Source of the DNA: Siniperca chuatsi
Lineage: Eukaryota; Chordata; Actinopteri; Centrarchiformes; Sinipercidae
DNA length: 64,000 nucleotides
NCBI RefSeq assembly: GCF_020085105.1
Contig: NC_058043.1
Span: 16,514,667-16,578,666 of the forward strand
Direction: 5' to 3'
The notes under the pieces: model-generated
Told to the model about the DNA's origin: nothing
The model's input: only the letters and a program-made list of their open reading frames with translations
Database searches by the model: none
Position numbers and translations under genes: made by a program
Part shown: positions 14,164-26,200 of the stretch, in pieces
How positions within the stretch are numbered: position 1 is the first letter of the stretch
How the letters are laid out: every line of letters begins with the position of its first letter

Positions 14164-17114
14164 ATGCAAAGTAACGCCAGAAAACCAGATCCAGTAAGAC
14201 CCCGACTAAGCAGTGTCAGTTCTGGTGGTGAAACAAAACAAGTCCGCAAAGTTCACACCAGAAAGGTTCCTTACAGAGTTGGATACAGCTGGAACAAAGG
14301 TGGAAGACTCAAGGAGCTGAGAATAAGGTGCTGAGACACTTAATTTACTGTATTTCAGCTTGCTACTTTTATCATGTAAAACTTTGTCTTTTTTTTCAAC
14401 CACTGCAGGCACTTGGCAAGGAAGTTCCTGAAGATATGGATGCAGAATACCTTTGGCCGAATTCTCCCCCATAAAGCCAAGTACAACATGTTACACTCAT
14501 TTTGTAAACTGGTGTTGTTGAAATAAGAAATGTATAAATCATTGTATCTTTACAGCTAGGATCACAGTCTGTTTGTCACTTTCAAATGTCCTCCCTGAGC
14601 TGAGTTCTCTAAGTCAAGTGAATATTGCATGCTGCAGGTCCCACTATAACAGCGTGGTCTTGAGACGAGCCTTTGAAGGATGGAGAGACGAGTGGTGGAT
14701 GTCCAGGAGGGAGTGGGGTCTTACAATGCGGGCAGAGTGTCACTACAGGTACAGATACAGTCTTGCTCCTCAGTCAGCTGGTCACAGACAGTGGTTGCGT
14801 CTGCTAATGATGTATTTTGTGTTTCAGGTATTATCTGTATAATTTGGCATTCCATAGCTGGCGAACTTTTACGTCATTGCAGATGCAAAAGAAGAGCAAA
14901 GTCCAAAATGCTCAATCATTTGGTATGAGTTTGGCACATAGAATGAGAGTATATCTTAACCTTGAAGTCTTATGTTTTGTTAGATATCACAAGCAGCTGT
15001 TTTGTCACTAATCACTTTGTTTCCTTAACTAGCTGACAGGCAACGGATGCGTCTGGTTTGGGACAGATGGGAGGTTTTCACAGAGATGAGGCGAATGAAG
15101 AGCAGAATGCTTGAATCTGCCCTTGAGCAGAACAGACTTGCAACTCTGCAGTAAGATCACTGTATTTACAAATCAGACCTATGCTTTGTGGATTATTGGT
15201 TTTAACACTGTTGTGTTTTTTCACCTGTGCAGTTCAGCATGGAGCTTGTGGCAGACTAGGCTGCAGCAGCAACAAGACTTTTACACTTTAGAGGACCAAG
15301 CTCTGAAACAGAGGGCGCTAACTTTGCAGAGCAGGGTAAAGACATGACCTAACACACCCATAAATCATATATTGTCAACAGTGTGTGTGATGAATACTGA
15401 TCTCCTTCCTTTGTATTTTGTGTGGTGACATGTGAACGTCTTTTTTTTTTTTTGTCCAAGACTTGGCTTCAGTGGAAAGAAATGCACACAACTGCTTGTT
15501 GCCAGAAAGAGAAAGAATCCAAAGCTGTACTTCACTTCATCCTCAGACTGAAAAGAAAAACATTACATTGTTGGAAAACATATGTGTTTTGTCTCCAAAC
15601 CAAGAAAAAGTCACAAGGTCATTATAAATTACCTGTATTTCTTCATTTAATATAAACCACAAGCTCATTCATGCTATACATCTTATATATATCAACTGCT
15701 TGTTCACAGTTTTAAACTTGATTATGCAATTTTCTCTTACAATTGCTTTCCTGTTTTTATTTGTTTTCAGCTGTGGCTCAGCGTGCCTGCCATCTCCGCC
15801 TGGTGATAATGTGTTGGAGTAAATGGAGCAGCGCGTTGCATTGCAAACGGAGCGAGGAGGACCGTTTGCAAGCTGCGGGGCATTTGGCTGTACAGAGCAC
15901 CCAACGCAGAGCACTGGAGCGCTGGAGAGCTTGTATCCTAACCCAAACATAAAACAAACATACCTTCCATTTTCATACCTACTACAGAACCATAAGCAGT
16001 CCACTGAGAGATAGTAAGGGCTTGGAATTAACAGTACAGGTGTTTGTTTCCTGAGCTTGACAGTAGATGTGATGTTGTGCAGAGAAGAGGCTCAAAAAAA
16101 CAGGATTGCAACTCAACATTATCATCATCATCTACTGGTAAGATCCAAAAAAACAAAGCAACTGCATGTAAGTATAGAGTGCGATCATTTAATGTATTGA
16201 ACACTGTGTGTTCTTGTTGCAGCGTGCTGGATCACAGGGACTTTGTCTTAACGTCATCTGGAACAAAACACACCGACTGAACAACAACATGGCTGTCCAA
16301 CATCATCATCAAACTGTAATTGATGCACTCTATCATTCTAATACTACAGTGTCAATTACATACTTTTAAGTAATGTTCTTAAAGCTTCTAAATGTTTTTC
16401 ATAGATGACAAATAAGTATTGGAAGCTGTGGCAGGACTGTCTGGAGGAGGCTGAAGACAAGAGTTTTCAACCCCTAACAGAAATGGCACTGACTAAACAC
16501 AGGTGGTTTTATTTATATTTCCCAGTCGCTACCAGTAGCTGTGTTTGCCCTAGAGTGAATAATATGTGAATTGTTGTATGTTGTAGCATCCAAGCTACAA
16601 ACATGTTGCGTATTCCATATAAAATTGTTCCTGTTTGCATTATTTGGATTAAAATTTGACTTAAATTGTTTTTGTCTTTACAGCACATCCCTGTTGAGCA
16701 GCTGTTTCCACCACTGGAGAGAGAAACTTGCTGAACAAAGGCACATGCAGGTATTTTTAGAGCTAATACATGAGCAATACTTACAGAGCAGAGATAAGGA
16801 CACATTTCAGTAGATATTCTAAATATAGTCTTTATGCATTTCCAGCATAATATGACAGTATATAAATTCCTTCAAAATGTAGCCAAACAGTAGGTGAAAA
16901 TATGAGCGATATCTGTGTGAGCCTCATTCCTACATATAGTTTAGCTGCAAACTCAAAAACATAATCTTTTCCTGCAGGAATTGGAGCATCGTGCAGACAT
17001 TTGGTTTGCTGAACACATGTTGCCTTGGTGTTTCAACTCATGGGTTGAGTTTACTCTGCAGAGAAGACTCCGTAAACAGAGGAGCCACAAGGCAAAAGTC
17101 TACAATCAGTGAGT

Positions 17115-17150
<36 letters not shown>

Positions 17151-18094
17151 GATTTGTACCATTGACCGTTCTTGTGTCTCTATATGATTTTTTTTATCAC
17201 TGTTATCAGGCAACGTCAGCACTCTTGGGTGTTTTACACCTGGTGGGCACGATCGGAGAAGCACAAGGAGCAGATGCTTTCTGAGCGGATGGTATGTTAG
17301 CTACTGCATATTGTTGATAAAGAGCACGGCTCTGTATGAGATACTGACAGATAACTCATTATCAGGCAATTCTACACGAGGAGCGCTGCCACTTGCAGAG
17401 AGCCTGGGGTCACTGGAGGCAGCGGACAGAGCAGCAAATCAATGAGGAGGAGAAACAGGAGGCTTCAGACCGTCTGTACCTACGCAGATTGATCCACAAG
17501 ACGATGACACAGTGGAGGGACAACAGCACTGAGATACGAGACAGGTGAAGCAAACTGAGTGATGCTGAAGTGTTTGAGTAGAGTGGTGAACTTGCTGCTA
17601 CTAAACGCATATTTTTGAACACATTTGTTTGCATGTCAGGAGAAATCGAGAGCAACAGGCTTGTCATCAGGGTGACCTGCGCTGCATGAGATGGGCTGTG
17701 GAAAAATGGAAAAAGGTGACTCTATAGTATTTGGATCAAGGTTTTAAAAACAAAACAAAACAAAAAGACAGACTGCCCTGTTTCTGTCTGGAAACTTGTG
17801 TCTTCCGCTGAGCTGTTCTGCTAAGCATCCCTGGTAGCCTGTATAGTGTCTCAGTGAGATCCGAGCACTGAGTGTCTGCATGTAACCTGCTGTATGTATC
17901 CCAGAAACACTGTTCTCCTCTTCTTCATTTGTTCAGTATTACAAGACCTACGTATGTGTCTCATTTAAAAGCAATCATTGGATCATAATACAGTTCCCGT
18001 GTGTTATAATCCAATTCTTATATTCATATTTCTAAGAAAATCAAGGAAGCAGTGGTACAGATAAAAACACAAATCAGATGCACATCTGCTTCTT

Positions 18095-18133
<39 letters not shown>

Positions 18134-21100
18134 TTAAGTGTCTCTTGTGTGTTTGGTCAGTTTGTTCAGAGCCAGCGAGTGAAGAAAAGCAGACTGAAGC
18201 AGATGCAGCGTTACCATGAAGTTAAACTTGTCAAACACACATTTGTGGCCTGGAAGGTACATCAGCATTTTGTAATCACATGATTTTTTAAGGTTGTAGT
18301 AATAAAGACAATGTTAAAGCTGATATACTGTGACCTGCTGTGTTCACAGAAACACCACTTACAGATGTCTCAGATCTGTGGTCATGCAGAGGAACTTTAC
18401 AGACAACAAAAACAGAACTTTCTCAGGTATTGAACACAAATACTGAAGTCTTGAGTTTGAATTTCTTTAATTAGAAACCACTGGTGTATTTTCTGTAAAT
18501 GATCAGTAAAACACTGTCATTGATCTGATCTGTTTCCCATTGTCTCCATCTGAATGATTCATGTCAGCTTTATCTCCTCAGTCTCAATAATATCTCTCTT
18601 CAGGAAGGTTCTCTCTGTTTGGAGGGAGAACGCAGTGCTGCTGACAGAGGTCAGGCTCGTGGAGCGACGAGCACAGAGCCACTTTCAGCATTTCCTTCAG
18701 CTTAAGGTTATAAAGCAGTCTGGTGCCCTCATATGCAAAACATATCATAGTTATCCCTTTGTGGAGCCTTTGCTCATTGCTTTCTTGTAAATCTGTCAAG
18801 GTGTTTCTTGCTTGGAGAGAATCAACAACATGTGCAGTGTCAAAGCGCCACCAGCAGGGGGAAGCAGTCAGCAGGGCTCAGAGGTCCATAAGCCAAGGTA
18901 ACAACAGAACTCCTTACAGTGACCACATGTAGCAAAGTTTCAAGTCCATTTCAGTATTTATTTTCTGTCAACAGATGTACTAAGTGTTGTACATTTCTTA
19001 TACCTACAGCTTGATAGTTAGGAAGTGTTTGTGTAACGTGCTGTTACTCTTACTGCTGACTGGCCAACTTTCAAAGATGATACACAGTACAACACAGGCT
19101 GTAATGAAGAGAGGCCCTCACACAAGGAAACCAAAATGATACAGACCCATTTTTTCCCCACAGTTTATTACAAATTAAGTTTGAAACTTGAAGTTTTTAA
19201 AACATTCATTACAAGAAACCTTGATTTTCTTTTCAAAAATACATATCCTTCCTTTTAGCCTTTCTACAATCTTGTGTCCCACACAAATTTACTTTTGTCT
19301 GTTGTATTACTGTTTTCATAGTATTCCACCACAGTTTTGACAACTATTAAGTTAATGTTGTCAGAATTCTACTATTAAGTGTACCCAAATTGTTTTCTAT
19401 GTTTAGTGCGGCTGCTGCGATCTTTCAGACAATGGAGGAAGCAAACCAGGGAGGCTTGGAGAGAGAGGATATGCATGGAAAAAGCCAGACAGCGCCATGA
19501 GTCCAACATCCTTTCTAAAGCACTGAAAGCATGGAATAAACATCACTACCAGTATCAGAAAAATAAGGTTTTAACTTCATTATCCATTAACTGTTATATA
19601 AAGCCACACTGTTGACTTCATGCTGTAACATCAATTTTTAAAAATGTGATTATTTCATAGGTTATGAAACGACAGGGACTCTTTTTGCTGAGATTAAAGA
19701 TGTACCAGACATACTTTGAACAGTGGAAAATGAAGGTTTGTTGATATTCTTTTTCACACAAACACTTTAGCCTCTTAAACGCTGCTGATTTTACACATAA
19801 AGATCACTTTACTTGTCATGAGGCGCACTTCTCAGCCAGTAAAAACAGTTGCATAATGTCCTCTGTTGTCTTTGTAAAGTTTGAAAAAAGAACTGATGCA
19901 TTATTGAAATTGTGGTATCCAGCGCTTTTTTACCTTGACTCGTACTAGAGACTAAAAGTCATTATATCTCGGCCTCTGATGCATTGATTTTGACTATTCT
20001 TTTTAAAAATTGTCTCTCACATGTCCCCCAACTTTATGGAAATATAAAATAGATAATTTCAGCCAGAGAAAGAGAAGGAAATGGAGGGAATTGGCCTTGT
20101 TTTATTTGATATTTTGGGACATCTGTATGAGTAGATATCAAGTCAGACAGACCGATATATGTGGTGTGGTTTAGTGCAGATAAACTGGCCGTGATTTTGG
20201 TTTCCTTCCTGCTAACAGCTGCAGTACAGACAGAGAGAAGCTAAGCAGACAGAGCGAGCGCTCTGGCACTGGTCCCTCACTCTTCAGGCCAAGGTAACAT
20301 CTGCCCGCACATTTCTTCTCTCGTTGCAAAACTGGGCGCTGAATTGTAGGATTGGCGGTTTAACCCGTCGTGACGTTGTTTTGTGAACCCGCTGCAGGTG
20401 TTGTACGGATGGAGGCTGTGGGTCACGGAGCAGCGCAGGAAACACGAGCAGGCGGCCAGAGCTGCACAGGTCTACAGAGACCAGCTGCTGAGGGAGGGCG
20501 TGACATGCATCCTCACATACGCTGCTCACATGAATGATCTCACAACGAGCCTAACGCAACACAGCCAAGAGCAGGTGGGTATCTGTGTGTGTGTGTTAAG
20601 TACATTTAGTGTAATTTCAGACATTAAATTTGAGTATCATTTCATCAAGTCTGTCCTGCAGAGGTCGCGACATCTCCAGAGGGTGGTTAAGCGTTGTGCT
20701 ATGCGGTGGAAGCAGCGGGTGCTGTGTAAACCCCAAAGAGAGCAAGAGGTCAAAAGGCAACCGCTGAAAAAGAGTGTGACCTTCTGTTTGACTACACCTG
20801 GATTGAAGAGTGTTTCTCCGTCTGACTCAGTGGAGCAGGAAGCTGAGGATGGAGTGCTTAGCGAGCTGTGAGTCTGAGCCCCTGACAGGCTGTGAATCTG
20901 CGTTCAACACATGGACTAAGTCTTACAGAGTTCTTCATGTTTTTTGCAGACTGCTCAGCCGCACCTCTCGACGTCAGCCACGTCGCTGCGAGGAACTGTT
21001 AGAGTCTCCACTGAAAATAAAGTAACACCGTTTTTGTGGACATAATCGACATACATTACATTTCCTTTAAATACCACCCACCTATTTCAAATCAGAAATC

Positions 21101-22666
21101 AGCTCAGATAGAAACATTGGGTTAAAAATATTCACTTAATAATACTCACTCAGCAGAAGGCCACTGACAAAAGCTTTTTCTCTTGTTTTCTAGCACCCCA
21201 AAGCAGTCTGCCGTCACCAGCACCAGTTGTCTTTCACAGGAAGGCCGTCCTACAGTGTTGTCCTGCCGCCACCCTGCTAAAGTCCCTGTTACCTCCACAC
21301 ACCAGAGCATCATCATACCTAATGTGTCACCCTCTGACCCTCACATGTCCACTATGGACTCTCCTCAGGAAAACCAAGACGTTCTTTTACCCCCCTCTGC
21401 TTTCATGACCACCAAGCCTGAAGATTCAGTAATAATCACTTCTTTGACTTAGACAAATATCAGTATGCATTCAGTGCTAAATTAAATAACTTGACTCAGA
21501 TGTATCATCTGTTTCTTTCTTCCAAGTTGGGGAAGACCAGCAGCTCAGGTTCTGGAGATGCTCCACTTGTTCCTTCCTTTAAACAACACTCACCAGCTTC
21601 TCCAGGTATGATACCTGCACCTTTCTTCCCCAGTATGAAGTAACATGATTTTCTAGCTTGGATTATGCAGAACATTGCGAATGCCATGGTCTAAACAAAC
21701 TTTTTGTTGTGCTTCAAGCATCAAGTGGAGTAACTGTAGAAGATGCAGCGATGGATCCAACTTCAAATCTGACCAGAAAGCTGCTCAGCATCCAGCTGGA
21801 CATGAAGACATACCAAGAGGACAGGAAGCAGCTCCGGTAAGAAATCTGTGAGAACAGTTGTTCCATTCTTCTAGCGTTGTTGATCACATTGTCTACATAG
21901 TAATTAATGTTTAATTTGCATGTGTCCACTCAGGGCATGGCAAAAACTGAAAGAGGTATTACAAAGTTGGCTGCAGACCAGCGGAAAGGATGAACAAATG
22001 GAAAAAAATGCTGTTTGTCAAGAGTTGAAGGAGGTAAGGAGATAAGATACTTTTGTCATTGTTTTATGTTAAACACGAAACAACACTTAGAAACGGTGAA
22101 AACAGCAACCGCACAAGGGCAGAATTGTCAGCACTTGCATGGTACTTAAATTTGTAGTTTACACTTTAGAGATGAAACTGTATCATTCATTTCTGAAAGA
22201 TACAGTCCTGACTTAGTTGTTGCATCCCAAATCTCCAAACTTCATTGTTGATGTTTTGAAATGCAACACAGTCAGCATTGAACTTAAGAGAACATTAATC
22301 AAGTGTTTGAGTCTTGAGTCTTAATTTTGTTAAATATAAAAATTTTTAAAAAGAGTTTTTATCTAAACCATCAATACTTCATCTGAAAGTTTTATTAGTT
22401 AATGGCCTCACCAGTCAAGGTTATTTAAGCATGACTTATCACACCTTTATTCAAAGTGTATAACCACTTATGACTACGACTAACTGTAACAAATAAAAAT
22501 AACAAGTGAGAAAAATACAAATGTGTTTTGATGTTGACAGTTGGAGGAGCGCATCGACAGACTGTCCACTGAACTGGCAAAACGGAAACCAGCGATGCTG
22601 CTGCATGCAGAGAGGATCCAGCATTTACAGACTGTCCTCGCAGATCACGCTGTGTTTACAACATGA
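14164..22666 (+). CDS. sfi1: SFI1 centrin-binding spindle assembly protein
   Basis: Sfi1 is a long helical centrosome protein whose Trp-containing repeats each bind centrin. Coding exons: 14164-14327, 14409-14480, 14638-14748, 14828-14922, 15033-15150, 15233-15335, 15461-15617, 15771-15932, 16064-16137, 16223-16315, 16405-16502, 16684-16750, 16978-17108, 17210-17291, 17366-17544, 17640-17715, 18161-18256, 18350-18426, 18604-18706, 18801-18897, 19407-19567, 19661-19735, 20219-20293, 20398-20574, 20662-20867, 20950-21021, 21194-21428, 21527-21605, 21719-21836, 21934-22033, 22541-22666. They total 3579 nt (1192 aa; human about 1240). More than 20 repeats with F/A-xx-W-R/K cores are visible, such as FHHWREKLAEQR and AWGHWRQRTEQQ. 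N-terminal GRLKELRIR and EWRDEWW-type segments match human SFI1. The last ~250 residues are Ser/Pro-rich, then helical. An in-frame stop precedes the ATG. Adjacency to eif4enif1 matches human 22q12. Confidence 0.94.
17117..17148 (+). repeat. (AC)n microsatellite at the 5' end of an sfi1 intron
   Basis: About 16 AC units begin eight bases after the donor of exon 16978-17108. On the sfi1 transcript this is an AC tract. It is complementary to the GT tract at 18097-18131. Confidence 0.95.
18097..18131 (+). repeat. (GT)n microsatellite at the 3' end of an sfi1 intron
   Basis: About 17 GT units end roughly 30 bases before the acceptor of exon 18161-18256. It can pair with the AC tract three exons upstream (see findings). 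Confidence 0.95.
19920..20150. repeat. Possible dispersed repeat in an sfi1 intron
   Basis: Within the 483-bp intron between exons 19661-19735 and 20219-20293, the text GTCATTATATCTCGGCCTCT followed by GATGCATTGATTTTGACTAT resembles a recurrent teleost interspersed sequence. There is no ORF and no termini are visible. The call rests on memory of similar text and is weak. Confidence 0.25.
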
Positions 22667-23206
22667 CAGGAAATAGTTAAGTCGTCACACCCGATTACAC
22701 CTGCTGATTGTTCGGACTGTTGACACAAGAATTGAAAAAGAAAACTGTTCACCAGCTGATACATCTTTTGCTATAAGCTTGCTTTTTTTTTAGATTGAAC
22801 ATTTATACCTCTACTGCACTCGGCTTGTGAGGGAATAAAAGGATATGTTAATATGTGTTCTTGTTGAATATCATGTAATTTGACTGAGCATATCCAAAAA
22901 CATTAAAGTCAAGTTCCTTACAGCAGCTTTCACTGCTACATCTACACTTAAAATCTGCGAAAACTTTGGCTAGGGGTCGTCCTTGTGACAGATGGTGCTG
23001 AATATTTTCCATATGTGTGAAAAAAAGTAACTTTGCTATTTTCAGAGGACCTGCCTTTGTGCAATGTGTTTCTATTTATCCGTTAGTACCAGAGCCTCTT
23101 ATGCTTTGGAAAATCTATGCAGGAGTATCGGGGAAAGGAAATAGAAAGGCCAGCTGTCTGTTGTGCTCTGCAGACTACAGACAGATTTGATCTACAACAG
23201 GGCAGA
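22667..23206. other. sfi1 3'UTR and upstream region of the transferrin-like gene
   Basis: The first ~190 bases are sfi1 3'UTR. The remainder should contain the promoter and 5'UTR of the next gene. I see no convincing TATA box, no ORF, and none of the CGTTAGC-type words found at the other promoters. Confidence 0.5.
22834..22839 (+). terminator. sfi1: Poly(A) signal, sfi1
   Basis: AATAAA 168 nt after the sfi1 stop codon, followed within 30 nt by a TG-rich stretch. Confidence 0.75.
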
Positions 23207-26200
23207 ATGCGAGGACTTTATGCCATTTTACTCTTTTTCATCTTTGTCTGCTGCATCAGGGGTAAGATATGTTACTGAACTAGTTTATTTACTTAAATTG
23301 TTAAGTTATTTTATGTTCATATTCAATCAATTGTACTGTTGAATGTTCTAAGTCTTTTTATTCGTTTTACATGTTTGCTTTTGGTTGTTATGGCAAGATT
23401 GTTGCTCTCTTTTTGGAGCTTTTTGTTGACATTATTAAAACTGATTTAAACATTATAAATGTTGTAAAATCATTTCACAGTTTATCAAAATGATAAGTTG
23501 CCTTTCGATTTTCTTATTTAATGAAATTCATTAAGTACCTGCATCTTACCAAAACACAAATATGCATGAAGTTGACAAATAACAAATTCTGTACAAAATG
23601 TATATTCATCTTCTGATGAGCTGTTCGAACTATTCTTTGCATGTTAGCTAAGAAGATGCGGTGGTGCACAGTGTCAGATCCTGAACAGAGGAAGTGTGCA
23701 GAACTAGCTAAAGCTCTGGTGGCAGTGCTGCCGCCAGCTGCTGTGGCAGCTTTTGCGAGACTCTCATGCATTCGAGCGTCCAGCACGACTGACTGCATCG
23801 ATAAGATCAGGGTGAGCCATTCCTCACCTTAAATGCAATGTCATAAATTTTGCAAAAAGGAAATGAAGTCACTGTAGCAAATGTCAGCCATATGAAGTTA
23901 TGTTTGTGAGTGTTTGTGTGTATATTACAGCTTAAAATCATACAATAAACCATTTTCTTGACAAATACACAAATAAATCTTAATGCCAAGGTGAATTTAT
24001 TCTTAAATTCTCAGAAATGAAAGTGAAAATAAAAACCAGAGTTGGAAAAGAGAATAGACATGTAGGAAACAGATGGATGTTAGAATGTTTTGGATCAAAA
24101 ATGTGTTGTATAAAGTCTCACAGATGACTTTTCCTGTAGGGCGGATCAGGTCAGGGCGTTTGTAAAGGGAGCTCGACCGATATTGGATTTTTGAGGCCGA
24201 TAGTGATATTTGACAGCAAAATCTTGACCAATATTCATTTTTTAACATAAACATTTTAGACCAGGATCCCTTATACTTGTTATTAAGGAAGGTATGTTCA
24301 ATCAACTTGTCAATGCTCCCTGATGGACAGACACTGTTTCTAAATAACCTCAAACAGAGCTTTGTCATTTTTGTACTGCAATTTCTTGTAACTTATCAGT
24401 CAATACCACGCGGATGTATCGGTTTAACTCATTTCCTGATGACAACCTGTTTACAGTGCCAAAGGTTGGTATGTGAAATGGGAGAAAACATCAAAACCAG
24501 GAAGAGCCAAAGCAATTGATTGATACTGATTTCATAAAGACATCATAACTGAAAAGGTGTTTCAACAAAATGTCTCAGGGTGATGAAAACCCTTCTGTGA
24601 TTAGATGTTGTACATTTGCAAATGTGTTGTATGACAATTTTCTTTTGGGTGATTTTGTAATAATGAAAGCTTTCAAAAGGTGTATGAACACGACTACAGT
24701 GAGGTCTTCTTTGAGCTACCATTTGTAATATTAAGACTCACTGTGTTAATTCTTGGTTTCAGGCTAACCGTGCTGATATTGTGACGTTAGATGCAGGAGA
24801 AGTTTATTCTGCTGCGAAACATTTTGGCCTTGTCGCCATAGCCAAGGAGATATACAGTGACGGTAGGTTTACTTCACATTTCAGAGACGCTTCAGCATGT
24901 CTCTTCAGCACTGGTGTCTGAGTCAGTATACCTGTCTGTGTATGTCCACCTGTGTCTACACCGAGTCCTGCAGGAGGCTGTATTCTGTCTGTGGCTGTGG
25001 TGAGAAACAGCAGTTTGGACATACGATCCCTTCAGGGCCACAGGAGCTGTCACAGTGGTGTACGATGGACAGCTGGATGGAGTCTTCCCCTCGGCTTCCT
25101 GCTGTCCCGCAATTACCTGAGCTGGTCAAAGGAGCAGCCGCTTAGTCAGGGTAATGAGATTATAATCAGCTGCCAGTGAAAACACTACAGTGTGGAAGTT
25201 TCTTCTTTCTATTTTGTCATTTCTGGCCCTCTGGTTTTTCCATCCCTGACTTGTTTTTCTCCTCTCGAGCAGACGTCAGTACCTTTTTCAGTGCCAGCTG
25301 TATTCCAGGAGCTGCTGCCACGGCACCACTTCTCTGCGCTCTGTGTCAAGGCCAGAAGTCCTACATTCGCCAGAAGAATTACCACTGCGAAACGTCCCAC
25401 AGTGAGCCCTTCTACAACAGCCACGGGGCCCTCAGGTCAGGCTCAACAAGCTCTCAACTTACAACTCACATTTGCTATATTTCAAGCATGTAGACATTCA
25501 AAACAGCATAGAAATGCATTTGTTCTGTTGCTTCTTTTGCTCTGTCACAGATGTCTCAGGACCGGGGCAGGAGATGTTGCATTTGTGGACCATTTAGCTC
25601 TTGAAAGTATTGGAGGTAAACTACCTGTGTCTTCTAATGGTCTGTTAAAATTAAACAAACTTTTCTGAGGCAACCTGGTAGCCTAGGGGTTTAAGATACT
25701 GACCATGTCATTACAATGTCACCGATTTGAGTCCAGCCAGGAATTTTTGTTGGAAATCTTCCCTTATATTGCTCTCTTTTCATTTCCTGTCATGTCTTTA
25801 CTGTCTGTCTATTTAATAAAGGCAGAAATACCAGAAAGGAAGAAACAATGAAAAAATACAAATTATGATTTGGCTTATATATATATAAAATCCCCCCTCT
25901 CACCCCCGTGGGGTGGTATGTGTCCTCAATCTCAGGTCCTCTACCAGAGGCCTGGGAGTTTGAGGGTTCTGCGCAGTTTCTTAGCTGTTCCAAAAGGACT
26001 CCACTGTTCTGGACAGAGACTTCAGATGTTGGACCCCGAATCTGATGGAGCCACTCTCCCAGTTTGGGGGTCACAGCCCCCAGTGCTCCGATTACCACTG
26101 GCACCACTGTTGCTTTTACTCTCCACATCTTTTGTAGCTCCTCTTTCAGCCCTTGGTATTTTTTGAGCTTCTCGTGTTCCTTCTTCTTCAGAATTAGAAA

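Noticed and set aside
17117-18131. Microsatellites as CRISPR-like or tandem gene structures
   Set aside because: They are simple dinucleotide tracts without spacers, in a vertebrate genome.
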